Source of the DNA: Thermacetogenium sp. UBA4966 | GTDB lineage: Bacteria; Bacillota; DSM-12270; Thermacetogeniales; Thermacetogeniaceae | Direction: 5' to 3' | Length of the DNA: 8,165 nt | NCBI GenBank assembly: GCA_002397275.1 | Contig: DHAA01000060.1 | Coordinates: 1 to 8,165, forward strand | Shown here: positions 1 to 6,414 of the stretch, one piece after another | Numbering within the stretch: position 1 is the stretch's first letter | Layout: each line of letters starts with the position of its first letter | The notes under the pieces: model-generated | What the model saw: the letters and a program-made list of their open reading frames with translations, nothing else | Databases searched by the model: none | Told to the model about the DNA's origin: nothing | Translations under genes and position numbers: made by a program

Positions 1-49
1 TTTTATTTGCCTTTATATAAATACCGGTTTCAACAGAGATGTGTCTGAT

Positions 50-98
50 ATTAAGGTTTGGTAAATTATAATTCACTGAACCTTAATGTAAGTATAAT
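50..98 (+). promoter_or_regulatory. Candidate promoter region with inverted repeat
   Basis: A perfect 9-bp inverted repeat (ATTAAGGTT at 50-58, AACCTTAAT at 79-87) extends by two G:T pairs to 50-60/77-87 around a 16-nt AT-rich centre. Two exact TATAAT boxes are present, at 67-72 (inside the centre) and at 93-98. The second has a weak -35-like TTCACT at 72-77 with a 15-bp spacer. The repeat overlapping a possible promoter suggests an operator, but it could also be an RNA hairpin. The likely target is the small ORF at 139-237. The promoter call is by eye only. Confidence 0.3.
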
Positions 99-138
99 TA
101 AAGCAGCCGGATGAGGAGGAATTTCTTATCTTCCCTAT

Positions 139-237
139 GTGGGATGGCTGGTTGAGCTTATTGCCATGTTGCTGACACTGGGCGCGCTTCTTTATCTGGC
201 CTGGCGGCACTGGTTTCGGCGGCCTGCCGCGGCCTGA
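139..237 (+). CDS. Possible small single-pass membrane protein
   Basis: From GTG at 139 this frame encodes 32 residues, ending at TGA 235-237. The core is strongly hydrophobic (LVELIAMLLTLGALLYLAW) and is followed by a basic tail (RHWFRRP), the pattern of a one-helix membrane protein with its C-terminus inside. A strong ribosome binding site, GAGGAGGA at 113-120, lies upstream, but the spacing to GTG 139 is long (18 nt). The frame is open back to 115, so a rare ATT start at 121 would sit too close to that site, and ATG 166 would cut the helix. The stop lies two bases before the convergent end of the radical SAM gene. No family recognised. It may be a real small protein or just a chance ORF. 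Confidence 0.28.
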   Translation: MGWLVELIAMLLTLGALLYLAWRHWFRRPAAA

Positions 238-239
238 GG

Positions 240-1034
240 CTAATACCCGTACGCGGGCCAGATTTCATCCGCTATGCCGCGCAGCTGTTCTTTGTAATAA
301 TGGGGGTCTTGACAGGCGGCCTCAAAAATAAGACGCAGTTCCGGCCGGCGCCGTTGAATCGCCGCTCTCAGCTTGGATACCGCCGCCGGGTAGAAATTTA
401 AGGGGTCGTAATCTACTTCCTGTACTCCGGCTTGCGCGGCCCCTTTCAGTATGGCGCTCAGGTTTTCTTCGCTGTCGCTGAGGCCGGGAACTACCGGGGC
501 GATGAAAACCCAGGTCTTGACTCCAGCCGCGGCAAGGCGAGCGAGCGCCTGCAAGCGTTTTTCAGGGAGCGGGGCGCCCGGCTCAAGCAATTTTGCCGTA
601 GAGGGATCTAAGGTGGTAATGGTTAAGCCCACTTTCACCTGCGGCAGCTCTTTCAGTATATCCAGGTCGCGCAGCACCAGATCGGATTTGGTGAGAATAT
701 TGACGGCCAAGCCGCTGTCCGCAAGCAGTTCCAGACAGGAGCGTGTAATGCGGTATTTTCGTTCCGGCGGCTGGTAGGGATCAGTTACGCTGCAAAGGAT
801 CACACAGCCCTGTTTGCTTCTGCGCAGAGACGCTTGCAGGCGCTCTGCGAAGTTCACCTTAACATGTACAAAAGAGCCCCACTCTTCGCTGATGTGACAA
901 AATTTCTTCATAAAGCCGGCGTAGCAGTAAAGGCATCCATGGCTGCACCCTGTATAGGGGTTGAGACAGTAATCGATTCCGGGAATGCCACAGCGGTTCA
1001 AAGCGCTGCGGCATTCTTTTTCGGCGATCAGCAC
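240..1034 (-). CDS. Radical SAM protein, SPL (spore photoproduct lyase)-like superfamily
   Basis: From GTG 1034 the product is 264 residues. Near the N-terminus it has the family signature NPYTGCSHGCLYCYA, whose CX3CX2C cysteines (residues 30, 34, 37) bind the [4Fe-4S] cluster that cleaves S-adenosylmethionine. Further matches to this group (COG1533-type) are SVTDPYQPPE, the ILTKSDLVLRDLDIL strand/helix, VGLTITTLD, the EPGAPLPEKRLQAL segment and FIAPVVPGLSD. The family includes spore photoproduct lyase and many proteins of unknown substrate. This one is shorter than true SplB and lacks its own visible C-terminal domain, so I do not call it SplB. Start choice: GTG 1034 has an AAAGGGGG site at 9 nt and gives the usual family N-terminus (AEKECRSALNRCGIPGIDY). 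An in-frame ATG at 1073 adds 13 residues but has no ribosome binding site. The gene stands alone on its strand, divergent from the kinase operon, so the substrate cannot be inferred from its neighbours. Confidence 0.85.
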   Translation of the reverse strand: MLIAEKECRSALNRCGIPGIDYCLNPYTGCSHGCLYCYAGFMKKFCHISEEWGSFVHVKVNFAERLQASLRRSKQGCVILCSVTDPYQPPERKYRITRSCLELLADSGLAVNILTKSDLVLRDLDILKELPQVKVGLTITTLDPSTAKLLEPGAPLPEKRLQALARLAAAGVKTWVFIAPVVPGLSDSEENLSAILKGAAQAGVQEVDYDPLNFYPAAVSKLRAAIQRRRPELRLIFEAACQDPHYYKEQLRGIADEIWPAYGY

Positions 1035-1043
1035 AAGGTTCCG

Positions 1044-1051
1044 CCCCCTTT
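1044..1051 (-). promoter_or_regulatory. Ribosome binding site deciding the radical SAM start
   Basis: On the minus strand AAAGGGGG precedes the GTG at 1034 with a 9-nt spacer. No comparable purine tract precedes the upstream ATG at 1073, so this site favours the shorter protein. Confidence 0.5.
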
Positions 1052-1076
1052 CACAATGCTCGGTCATCCGCATACT

Positions 1077-1090
1077 TTATGTTAACATAA
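1077..1090. promoter_or_regulatory. Perfect 14-bp palindrome, candidate operator
   Basis: TTATGTTAACATAA is a perfect palindrome with no gap. It lies about 43 bp upstream of the preferred start of the minus-strand radical SAM gene and about 180 bp upstream of the kinase start, so it falls in the divergent control region. The size and symmetry fit a binding site for a dimeric regulator. AT-rich palindromes also arise by chance, and I could not name a regulator. Confidence 0.3.
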
Positions 1091-1233
1091 CTGAATGAGG
1101 CATGGAAGATGCGGTTTGCTTCTATTGCCTGAACTTGCTTCCTTGGATAAGGAGCCGGCAGTAAGTGCGCGGCGAGGAAAAAGCTTCTCCTGGAGGAGTT
1201 TAGAGATGGGGCGGAGAATAAATGGTAATACGT

Positions 1234-1254
1234 TGCTACTTGCTACTTGATACT
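1234..1254 (+). repeat. Three tandem heptamers upstream of the kinase gene
   Basis: TGCTACT occurs twice in direct succession (1234-1240, 1241-1247) and is followed by a one-mismatch copy, TGATACT (1248-1254). The array ends 3 nt before the kinase ribosome binding site. The remainder of the 1074-1271 gap shows a CTCC/GGAG mini-hairpin near 1184-1199 but no convincing sigma-A promoter. Confidence 0.5.
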
Positions 1255-1257
1255 TAC

Positions 1258-1263
1258 AGAGGT
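1258..1263 (+). promoter_or_regulatory. Ribosome binding site deciding the kinase start
   Basis: AGAGGT lies 8 nt before GTG 1272 but only 2 nt before the in-frame TTG 1266, so GTG 1272 is the better start. Confidence 0.5.
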
Positions 1264-1271
1264 AATTGACC

Positions 1272-3707
1272 GTGAAACATATATTGTTCAGGCTGAAGGA
1301 TATGTTTTTCCGCAGAGAGATGGATTTACGGGTCAAAATATTCAATGTGCTGGCCATTGCGGGGGTGCTTACCTGCACGACCATTTTTCTCACGGCGCTG
1401 TTCACGGGCGCGGGCCTGGTCAATCCGCTGACCTGTGCCGGCGCGGGGGCGCTTTCCCTGTTTTTGCTTCTCTACTCGGCTAAAAGCGGGCGCTATCGGT
1501 TTTGCTATATGGTCACCATCGTGGTCATCTTCCTTATTCTTTTCCCGGTCATGTTCTTCTCGGCCGGGGGGTACCACAGCGGAATGCCCTGCTTTTTTGT
1601 GTTCGCCGTAGTTTTTACGGTCTATATGCTGGACGGCGTTCTGGGCATCGTCATGTCCGTGCTGGAGATGCTGACCTATGCGGGGGTGTGCCTCTTCGCC
1701 TATTACAGGCCGCAGGGAGTAGTGACCCTGGACTCGGAACAGGCGCTGCTCGCCGATATCATAGCGGGTTTTATTACGGCCAGTCTCGTTCTGGGCGCCA
1801 CAATGTACATTCAGTTCCGCATGTATCAGCATCAGCAGCGCCAACTGGAGCTGGCCCGGGCTGAGGCTGAGGAGGCCAGCCGGGCCAAAGGCAACTTTCT
1901 GGCCAAGATGAGCCACGAACTGCGCACTCCGATCAACGTCATCCTGGGTATGAACGAGATGATCCTGCGCTCCGCTCCTGCGGGGGAAATCGGGGAGTAC
2001 AGCGCAAAAATCCGCAGTGCCGGCGATATGCTGCTGTCCATCATCAGCAACATCCTGGACATTACCAAGATCGAATCGGGGCGGCTGGAACTGGCGCAGC
2101 GTCCTTATCGGACGGCCGACCTAATATCTGAGCTTGCTATTCTGGGGCGAGAGCCCGCGCAAAAGAAGGGGCTGGCCTTCACGGTGGAGGCCGATGATAG
2201 CCTGCCTGCCGTTTTGTCGGGGGATGTGGCCTATATCCGGCAGATTGTCACCAACTTCCTCAGCAACGCCGTCAAGTATACCCGGCGGGGCCGGGTGATC
2301 CTGCGGGCGGGACAGAAACCGGGGCGCTCGCCGGGAACCATCCTGCTCTGTCTCTCGGTCGCCGATACCGGCGCCGGCATCAAAAGCGAACACCTGGACG
2401 GCCTGTTCGAGGCCTTTCGCCGCATCGACCTGCCTGTCTATGCGGGCATTGAGGGCGCCGGCCTGGGTCTGGCCATCGCTAAGGATCTCACCGAGCGGAT
2501 GGGGGGGCATATTTTCGTCCAAAGCGTATATGGGGATGGTAGTACCTTCGGCGTGGAGCTGCCTCAGTGCGTGGAGGACGCCGCCCCGATGGGAGGCCGC
2601 AACTCGACAGAGATGCAGAGGGAGAGCGGAGAGCGCAGTTTCGTTGCCCCAGAGGGCCGGGTGCTGGTTGTGGACGACAGCAGAGAAAATCTGGATGTAG
2701 TAAAATTCCTGCTGGAACGTACTATGCTCCATATCGACACCGCCGGCAGCGGGAGGGAGGCCGTCGCCCTGGCCCGGGAGCGTCACTATCATGTCATCCT
2801 CATGGACTACATGATGCCGGAGATGGATGGTATCGCCGCGCTGGGCCTGCTCCAGGAGGAGAAACTGCTGGAGGGAACGTCCGTAGTGGCGCTTACGGCC
2901 AACGCGGTGGCCGGGACGGAGAAACAACTGCTGGGAGTGGGCTTTTCCGCTTATTTGGCCAAACCAGTTAAGTGGCAGGATCTGGAACAGACCCTGTGTT
3001 CATTCCTGCCGGAGTCTCTGGTGAGCAGGGCTGACCGCGGCGAGACAGGGATGGCGCTGTCCGGGGAACTGCGGCAGGAGCTGTCCGCAGCCTTGGCGGA
3101 GTGGGACATTGATCTGGATGAAGCCCTGCATTATCTCAGCGGTGATTTAAGGCAATACGGAAAGCTGGCGCAGCTTTCCATCCAGTGCTATCCCGCTCAG
3201 CGGTCCCGGATGGAACGTCTGCTGGCGCTGCAGGACTGGGAAAATCTAACTTTCGAGGTCCATTCACTGAGATCCGGAGCCCGCGGCCTGGGCGCTAGGG
3301 AACTGCACGATGTGGCCGCCCGCATGGAGAGGCGCTGCAGAGTGAATGACGCTGATTATCTCACCAGATCCGCACCCTTGCTCTTACTGGAATGGGAACG
3401 GGCGAACAGAGGCTTGCGGGAGTTATCCCGGCGCTTGCAGGAACTGTTTCCCCAAGCCGCGGCGCCAGGATTCCGCGGCGACGAGAGGGCGCGGCAGGCC
3501 TGCATAAAGCTGACCGCGGATGCCCTCAGGTCCAACATATGGCTGGATGCCGGAGAGGGCCTCCGCCGTCTTTTGGCGGATGAAGCCGACGAAAAAGGAC
3601 GCCGGACCCTTTTACGGGTGCTGGATTCGGTGGAGAGCCTGCATTTTCGTCAGGCCGAGGACCTGTTCGCGTATTATCTGGAGGAAAGAAGGAGTGAGAA
3701 TGACTGA
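1272..3707 (+). CDS. Tripartite hybrid sensor histidine kinase (membrane sensor, HisKA, HATPase, REC, HPt)
   Basis: From GTG 1272 the product is 811 residues. Residues about 20-181 hold five or six hydrophobic segments with an FFSAGGYHSGMP loop; I recall similar loops in clostridial sensor proteins. A short coiled coil (about 186-206) leads to HisKA with MSHELRTPIN (phospho-acceptor His215). The ATPase domain has the N box NFLSNAVK (328-335), DTGAGI (from Asp365), the F box LFEAF (378-382) and GAGLGLAI (395-402). REC spans about 462-580: Asp468/469, phospho-Asp512 in LMDYMMPEMDG, Thr542 and Lys564. An HPt domain (about 608-725) carries His664 in VHSLRSGARGLGA, with Arg where Lys is common. 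All catalytic residues are present. A helical tail of about 80 residues follows and resembles C-termini of clostridial hybrid kinases. The signal sensed is unknown; no extracellular sensing domain is visible. The gene overlaps the response-regulator gene by 8 bp, which implies co-transcription and translational coupling. The expected phosphate path is His215, Asp512, His664, then Asp56 of the partner. Confidence 0.93.
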   Translation: MKHILFRLKDMFFRREMDLRVKIFNVLAIAGVLTCTTIFLTALFTGAGLVNPLTCAGAGALSLFLLLYSAKSGRYRFCYMVTIVVIFLILFPVMFFSAGGYHSGMPCFFVFAVVFTVYMLDGVLGIVMSVLEMLTYAGVCLFAYYRPQGVVTLDSEQALLADIIAGFITASLVLGATMYIQFRMYQHQQRQLELARAEAEEASRAKGNFLAKMSHELRTPINVILGMNEMILRSAPAGEIGEYSAKIRSAGDMLLSIISNILDITKIESGRLELAQRPYRTADLISELAILGREPAQKKGLAFTVEADDSLPAVLSGDVAYIRQIVTNFLSNAVKYTRRGRVILRAGQKPGRSPGTILLCLSVADTGAGIKSEHLDGLFEAFRRIDLPVYAGIEGAGLGLAIAKDLTERMGGHIFVQSVYGDGSTFGVELPQCVEDAAPMGGRNSTEMQRESGERSFVAPEGRVLVVDDSRENLDVVKFLLERTMLHIDTAGSGREAVALARERHYHVILMDYMMPEMDGIAALGLLQEEKLLEGTSVVALTANAVAGTEKQLLGVGFSAYLAKPVKWQDLEQTLCSFLPESLVSRADRGETGMALSGELRQELSAALAEWDIDLDEALHYLSGDLRQYGKLAQLSIQCYPAQRSRMERLLALQDWENLTFEVHSLRSGARGLGARELHDVAARMERRCRVNDADYLTRSAPLLLLEWERANRGLRELSRRLQELFPQAAAPGFRGDERARQACIKLTADALRSNIWLDAGEGLRRLLADEADEKGRRTLLRVLDSVESLHFRQAEDLFAYYLEERRSEND

Positions 3708-4320
3708 GGAGAAAAGCCTTGTGTTGGTGGTGGACGACGATCCCCAACTCTTAAAGACCGCGGCCTTGCTCCTGAACGAGCGTTACACCGTCAGCCTTGC
3801 CGATTCCGGAGAGGCTGCGTTGGACCGCCTGCGCCGCGGTCTGCAGCCGGATCTGATCCTGTTGGATGTGGATATGCCGGGCATGAGCGGCTATGAGGTC
3901 ATGTCTGCCCTGGAGAAGCTGACCGGCGCGGCGCATATCCCCGTGGTATTTCTGACCGGCCTCACCGAGGAAGCGGACGAGCTGCGCGGCCTCCGGTCGG
4001 GGGCGGTGGATTACATCAGAAAACCATTTTCCCGGGAAGTCCTCCTGGCTCGCATGGCGATGCATATCGAGAGAGGGAAACAACTGCGGGAACTGGGAAG
4101 GGCCGGCATGGGAGAGAAGCGGGAACAGCTTCTCCGGGAAACCCTCACCGAGACTGAGTGGAAGGTCGCCCAACTGCTGGCAGAGGGCTATAACGGAAAA
4201 GAAATCAGCGACAAACTCCATTACTCCTACAGCCATGTGAAAAAGCGCCTGGCCAGTATCCGGAAGAAGCTGGAGCTGGAGAGCAGCAGCGAGCTCAAAC
4301 GCTTCCTGGCCGGGCAATAG
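3700..4320 (+). CDS. Response regulator, REC plus LuxR-like HTH, kinase partner
   Basis: The product is 206 residues from ATG 3700, with an AAGGAG site at 3689-3694. An upstream extension in the same frame is only the shadow of the kinase gene. REC (about 7-125) is complete: Asp12-14 for Mg2+ binding, phospho-Asp56 in LILLDVDMPG, Thr86 in FLTGL and Lys108 in YIRKPF. A linker of about 22 residues leads to a C-terminal helix-turn-helix (about 149-206) starting LTETEWKVAQLLAEGYNGKEISDKL, as in the LuxR/NarL family. The recognition helix is atypical: where family members usually read S-x-x-TV-K-x-H, this one has YSYSHVKKRLASIRKKL. It is probably the output of the phosphorelay, receiving phosphate from HPt His664. 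Its target genes are unknown. Autoregulation of the operon and action on the downstream export locus are both possible, but no binding site is known to me. Confidence 0.92.
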   Translation: MTEEKSLVLVVDDDPQLLKTAALLLNERYTVSLADSGEAALDRLRRGLQPDLILLDVDMPGMSGYEVMSALEKLTGAAHIPVVFLTGLTEEADELRGLRSGAVDYIRKPFSREVLLARMAMHIERGKQLRELGRAGMGEKREQLLRETLTETEWKVAQLLAEGYNGKEISDKLHYSYSHVKKRLASIRKKLELESSSELKRFLAGQ

Positions 4321-4322
4321 AG

Positions 4323-4363
4323 ATGATGTTAAGAGTGTCCCTCAGGGACACTCTTAACATCAT
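4323..4363. terminator. Perfect 20-bp inverted repeat after the kinase operon
   Basis: The arms 4323-4342 and 4344-4363 are exact reverse complements around a single C at 4343. The repeat begins 2 bp after the TAG stop of the response regulator. In RNA it would form a very stable hairpin. It is not followed by a T-rich run (the next bases are ACCAAGAAGC), so it does not look like a textbook intrinsic terminator. It may still end or protect the operon transcript, or be a mobile or protein-binding palindrome. Confidence 0.5.
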
Positions 4364-4401
4364 ACCAAGAAGCAGGATTATTGGTATTAATCGCAAATAG
4401 C

Positions 4402-4431
4402 TTTAGATACCAGGACTAATTCTAATATAAT
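4402..4431 (+). promoter_or_regulatory. Candidate sigma-A promoter for the 4614 regulator
   Basis: A perfect -10 TATAAT (4426-4431) is preceded at 18 bp by TTTAGA (4402-4407, four of six matches to TTGACA). It would give a 5' leader of about 175 nt before the regulator gene. The leader, like most of the 4364-4613 gap, is AT-rich. It holds a weak CAGGGA/TCCCTG pairing (4493-4498/4535-4540) and AGATGAG repeated with a 10-bp period (4542-4558). I see no gene in this gap. Confidence 0.35.
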
Positions 4432-4613
4432 CAAATTGTCGAATTTTATTGTATTATGTTGGTTAATAATGCTAAAAAAGCTAGAAATTCTGCAGGGATT
4501 AAGTGGGGTTGAAATGAATTAATTAATTGAGTAGTCCCTGAAGATGAGAAGAGATGAGTTGATATGCGCCGGTTGTGACGAGTAGATGAATCATAGCCAA
4601 GGAGGAACCCTGT

Positions 4614-5240
4614 ATGGAGTATCGTCTCTTGATCAGCAGCAATTCTGCGGAGTGGCGCGATTGTTTGGCCGCCGCGTTTGAGAGCCACAGTAAATTCCGT
4701 CTGCTAGGTACATTTTCTACCCCCGGGATTGTGGAAGCGGCAGCCAATCAGTACCCGGACATTATCCTCTGGGAAGTGAATGAAGGTGATCCCCTGCCGG
4801 TTATTTCCGAGATCAATGTCAAAAGCCCCTTATCCCGGCTGGTGATCGTGCTGCGCGACCCCGGCAAATACGATATGCAGGGATTAGTCGACTCCGGCAT
4901 ACGGGGCTGTCTTCCTGTCAGATTGCTGCCTCAGCAGATTGTGCGGGCGGTGGAACTGATTGTGGATGCCGGAGTCCTTTGTCTCCCTCGTTTCGGGCCG
5001 GAGTACAACGGCAGGAAAGATACCGTAGATATTTCATCCGTCATGGGGCTTCTCACCAAGAGAGAGCAGGATGTGCTGTCCATGTTGGGGAAGGGGAATA
5101 CCAACCAGGAAATTTCCTCCGCCCTTTATATCTCCGAGTCTACGGTTAAATCACACCTGCGCAGCATCTTCCGCAAATTAGGGGTGCGCAAGCGCAGCGA
5201 AGCCCAGGCAATGGTGGCGCGGGCAAAAATTCCTGTTTAA
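4614..5240 (+). CDS. LuxR/NarL-family transcription regulator with a degenerate receiver
   Basis: The product is 208 residues. The start is well fixed by AAGGAGG at 4599-4605 with an 8-nt spacer. The C-terminal half is a textbook LuxR helix-turn-helix (about 146-205): LTKREQDVLSMLGKGNTNQEIS, ISESTVKSHLRSIFRKLGV and RSEAQAM. The N-terminal half (about 1-125) has the fold pattern of a NarL-type receiver but none of the phosphorylation residues. The Mg2+-binding acids are replaced by Ser8-Ser9-Asn10, the acceptor Asp by Glu54 (IILWEVNEG), the Thr/Ser by Arg81 (VIVLRDPG), and the Lys by Val102 (GCLPVR in place of GYLLKD). It is therefore unlikely to be phosphorylated. Glu at the acceptor site may mimic the active state, but that is inference. 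It has its own candidate promoter and terminator, so it is a single-gene unit. It lies directly upstream of the SipW-type export cluster on the same strand, which makes it a candidate regulator of that cluster. Confidence 0.88.
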   Translation: MEYRLLISSNSAEWRDCLAAAFESHSKFRLLGTFSTPGIVEAAANQYPDIILWEVNEGDPLPVISEINVKSPLSRLVIVLRDPGKYDMQGLVDSGIRGCLPVRLLPQQIVRAVELIVDAGVLCLPRFGPEYNGRKDTVDISSVMGLLTKREQDVLSMLGKGNTNQEISSALYISESTVKSHLRSIFRKLGVRKRSEAQAMVARAKIPV

Positions 5241-5272
5241 ACCTCACCATAGTTTGAATGTACCTGCCATCG

Positions 5273-5313
5273 ACTAAGCCGGGAGGAGTAAGCCCGGCTT
5301 AGTTCTATTATTA
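5273..5313 (+). terminator. Intrinsic terminator of the 4614 regulator gene
   Basis: An 11-bp GC-rich stem (ACTAAGCCGGG at 5273-5283, CCCGGCTTAGT at 5293-5303) encloses a 9-nt loop and is followed by the T-rich TCTATTATTATT. It starts 32 bp after the stop codon of the regulator. Confidence 0.75.
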
Positions 5314-5339
5314 TTGCTCTTCGCACATCAGTTGCCTGT

Positions 5340-5372
5340 AATAAGCCGAAAATATTCTCTGGGCTTATTTTC
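5340..5372 (+). terminator. Weak second hairpin, possible back-up terminator
   Basis: AATAAGCC (5340-5347) pairs with GGCTTATT (5362-5369) across a 14-nt loop, with T's at the end of the right arm. The stem is short and AT-rich, so it would be weak. It could act as a second terminator after the 5273-5303 hairpin, or be chance. Confidence 0.25.
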
Positions 5373-5643
5373 CATTACTAATCCGCGCCTATTTTTAGAG
5401 TATTAGTATTCAACCTTTTTTAAACCTGACGGTCAATAGAAGATGAAAGAGCAGGTATGTTATGGTAAATGCAGTGATGAGTTTGCCCCATTTTTACGAG
5501 CGTACGATGAGCATCCATGAACGAGCTGAGTAGGGAAGGGAAGGTGAGCGCCGGCAGCAGACAACCAGCAGATGATTTTGACGGTTTATAGGTTGCGTAT
5601 GACCCCATTTGCCAAATAATAATTTAAAGGAGGAAGATCACAA
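5373..5643 (+). other. Long non-coding leader upstream of the first SipW-type substrate
   Basis: No supported gene lies here. Longer frames lack ribosome binding sites. One imperfect hairpin can be drawn: GGTAAA 5464-5469 with TTTGCC 5482-5487, including one G:T pair. A TG-T-TATGGT element at 5458-5466 resembles an extended -10 but lacks a -35 partner. TTGACG at 5578-5583 resembles a -35 box but no -10 follows at a normal distance. I could not fit it to a riboswitch class I know. It must contain the promoter of the export cluster unless transcription reads through from upstream. Confidence 0.4.
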
Positions 5644-6321
5644 GTGAAAACCAAGAAAGTTATGATCCTGTGCTTAGTGACCGTGCTGGCTCTTTCCTTG
5701 ATGGGCTTCGGTTTCGCCAAGTGGACCGATGGAGTGAACCTGGGAGCCAAGGTAGCGACCGGTAATGTGGGAGTGGCTATCCAGGGGATAAGCGTTAACG
5801 ACCAAGGCGCCGACCCCCAATACTGCCTGGGGAATAATAATGAAGGCAAGGATGTTGCGAACATTAAATTTAAAAAAGTCGACAATAAAAATCTGAATGT
5901 GACGATCTCCAACGCTTATCCGTGGTATCAGCCGGGCTTTACCTTTCGCGTTAAGGGTACGGGCACCGTGCCTGTTAAGGTGGAAAAAATCAGCGTTAAT
6001 AATGTAAGCGATCCCAAAGGGTTGCAAAATTATATCCAGTTGCTCAACTGGTCGATCCATGTAGTTAACCCGGCATCCAACGGCTTGGCGGCGGAAGACA
6101 GGACAATTGACTCAGGACAAAACACAACTTGGCTGGCTCTCCAAGATGCTCTGAAGTACATCCAGATTCATCGGAACGGCTATATTGACGTTACAGTGAA
6201 CGCCGGTATTTTGGAACAGAAAGCTCCTTGCGACAATAACCTTGCTCCGCAAGACGCCACCATTTCCGGCAATGTCGCCATCGGCGTGGCTCAGTGGAAT
6301 GAAGTTAACCAGCCGCAATAA
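5644..6321 (+). CDS. SipW-dependent-type exported protein, TasA/camelysin-like
   Basis: The product is 225 residues from GTG 5644, with a strong AAAGGAGG site at 5626-5633 and a 10-nt spacer. The N-terminus MKTKK plus hydrophobic core and MGFGFA|KWTDGVNLGAKVATG matches the SipW-type signal peptide seen in Bacillus TasA and camelysin: a short post-core motif (A, aromatic, x, D) and a downstream A-T/S-G. Cleavage is predicted after Ala25, leaving about 200 residues. The mature part is beta-rich in appearance and includes NVTISNAYPWYQPGFTFRVKG, GTVPVKVEKISV and WSIHV. It has two cysteines (61, 196). There is no sorting motif, lipobox or membrane anchor, so it is probably released or assembled on the cell surface, as TasA-type fibres are. 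It is paralogous to the protein encoded at 6424 and lies in the same cluster as the cognate peptidase gene. Fibre formation is inferred from family knowledge only. Confidence 0.8.
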   Translation: MKTKKVMILCLVTVLALSLMGFGFAKWTDGVNLGAKVATGNVGVAIQGISVNDQGADPQYCLGNNNEGKDVANIKFKKVDNKNLNVTISNAYPWYQPGFTFRVKGTGTVPVKVEKISVNNVSDPKGLQNYIQLLNWSIHVVNPASNGLAAEDRTIDSGQNTTWLALQDALKYIQIHRNGYIDVTVNAGILEQKAPCDNNLAPQDATISGNVAIGVAQWNEVNQPQ

Positions 6322-6351
6322 ATTATCATAACATAAATAATTGTTAAGAGA

Positions 6352-6386
6352 GGTGCGGGGAGCTCTTGAGCACCCCGCACCAATTT
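6352..6386 (+). terminator. Hairpin between the two substrate genes, likely terminator or attenuator
   Basis: GGTGCGGGG (6352-6360) pairs with CCCCGCACC (6373-6381). The inner GCTC/GAGC pairing (6362-6365/6368-6371) is separated from it by one A.A mismatch. A weak T-tract (AATTTC) follows. The stem is strong and the tail poor, so partial read-through is plausible. This would give more of the first substrate than of the second. Confidence 0.55.
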
Positions 6387-6407
6387 CTGTGAAGCCGGTT
6401 TCCTGCG

Positions 6408-6414
6408 GGAGGTG
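6408..6414 (+). promoter_or_regulatory. Ribosome binding site deciding the start of the second substrate
   Basis: GGAGGTG overlaps the in-frame GTG 6412, ruling that codon out. It is 3 nt from TTG 6418 and 9 nt from ATG 6424, which favours ATG 6424. Confidence 0.5.

Noticed and set aside
240..1034. True spore photoproduct lyase (SplB)
   Set aside because: The protein is clearly shorter than SplB. The shared signature only supports the wider radical SAM superfamily.
1095..1250. 51-residue plus-strand ORF in the gap before the kinase
   Set aside because: It has no ribosome binding site, its composition looks random, and it runs through the heptamer repeats.
1326..2927. Long minus-strand frames opposite the kinase (1326-1916 and 2121-2927)
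   Set aside because: They are antisense to a gene with intact domain motifs, have low-complexity His/Arg/Gly-rich translations, and have no recognisable family.
3751..4317. 188-residue minus-strand frame opposite the response regulator
   Set aside because: It is a shadow of a clear REC-HTH gene and has no motif of its own.
5420..5643. Riboswitch (for example a cyclic-di-GMP type) before the export cluster
   Set aside because: The conserved bases of the classes I know were not found, and only one weak hairpin is visible.
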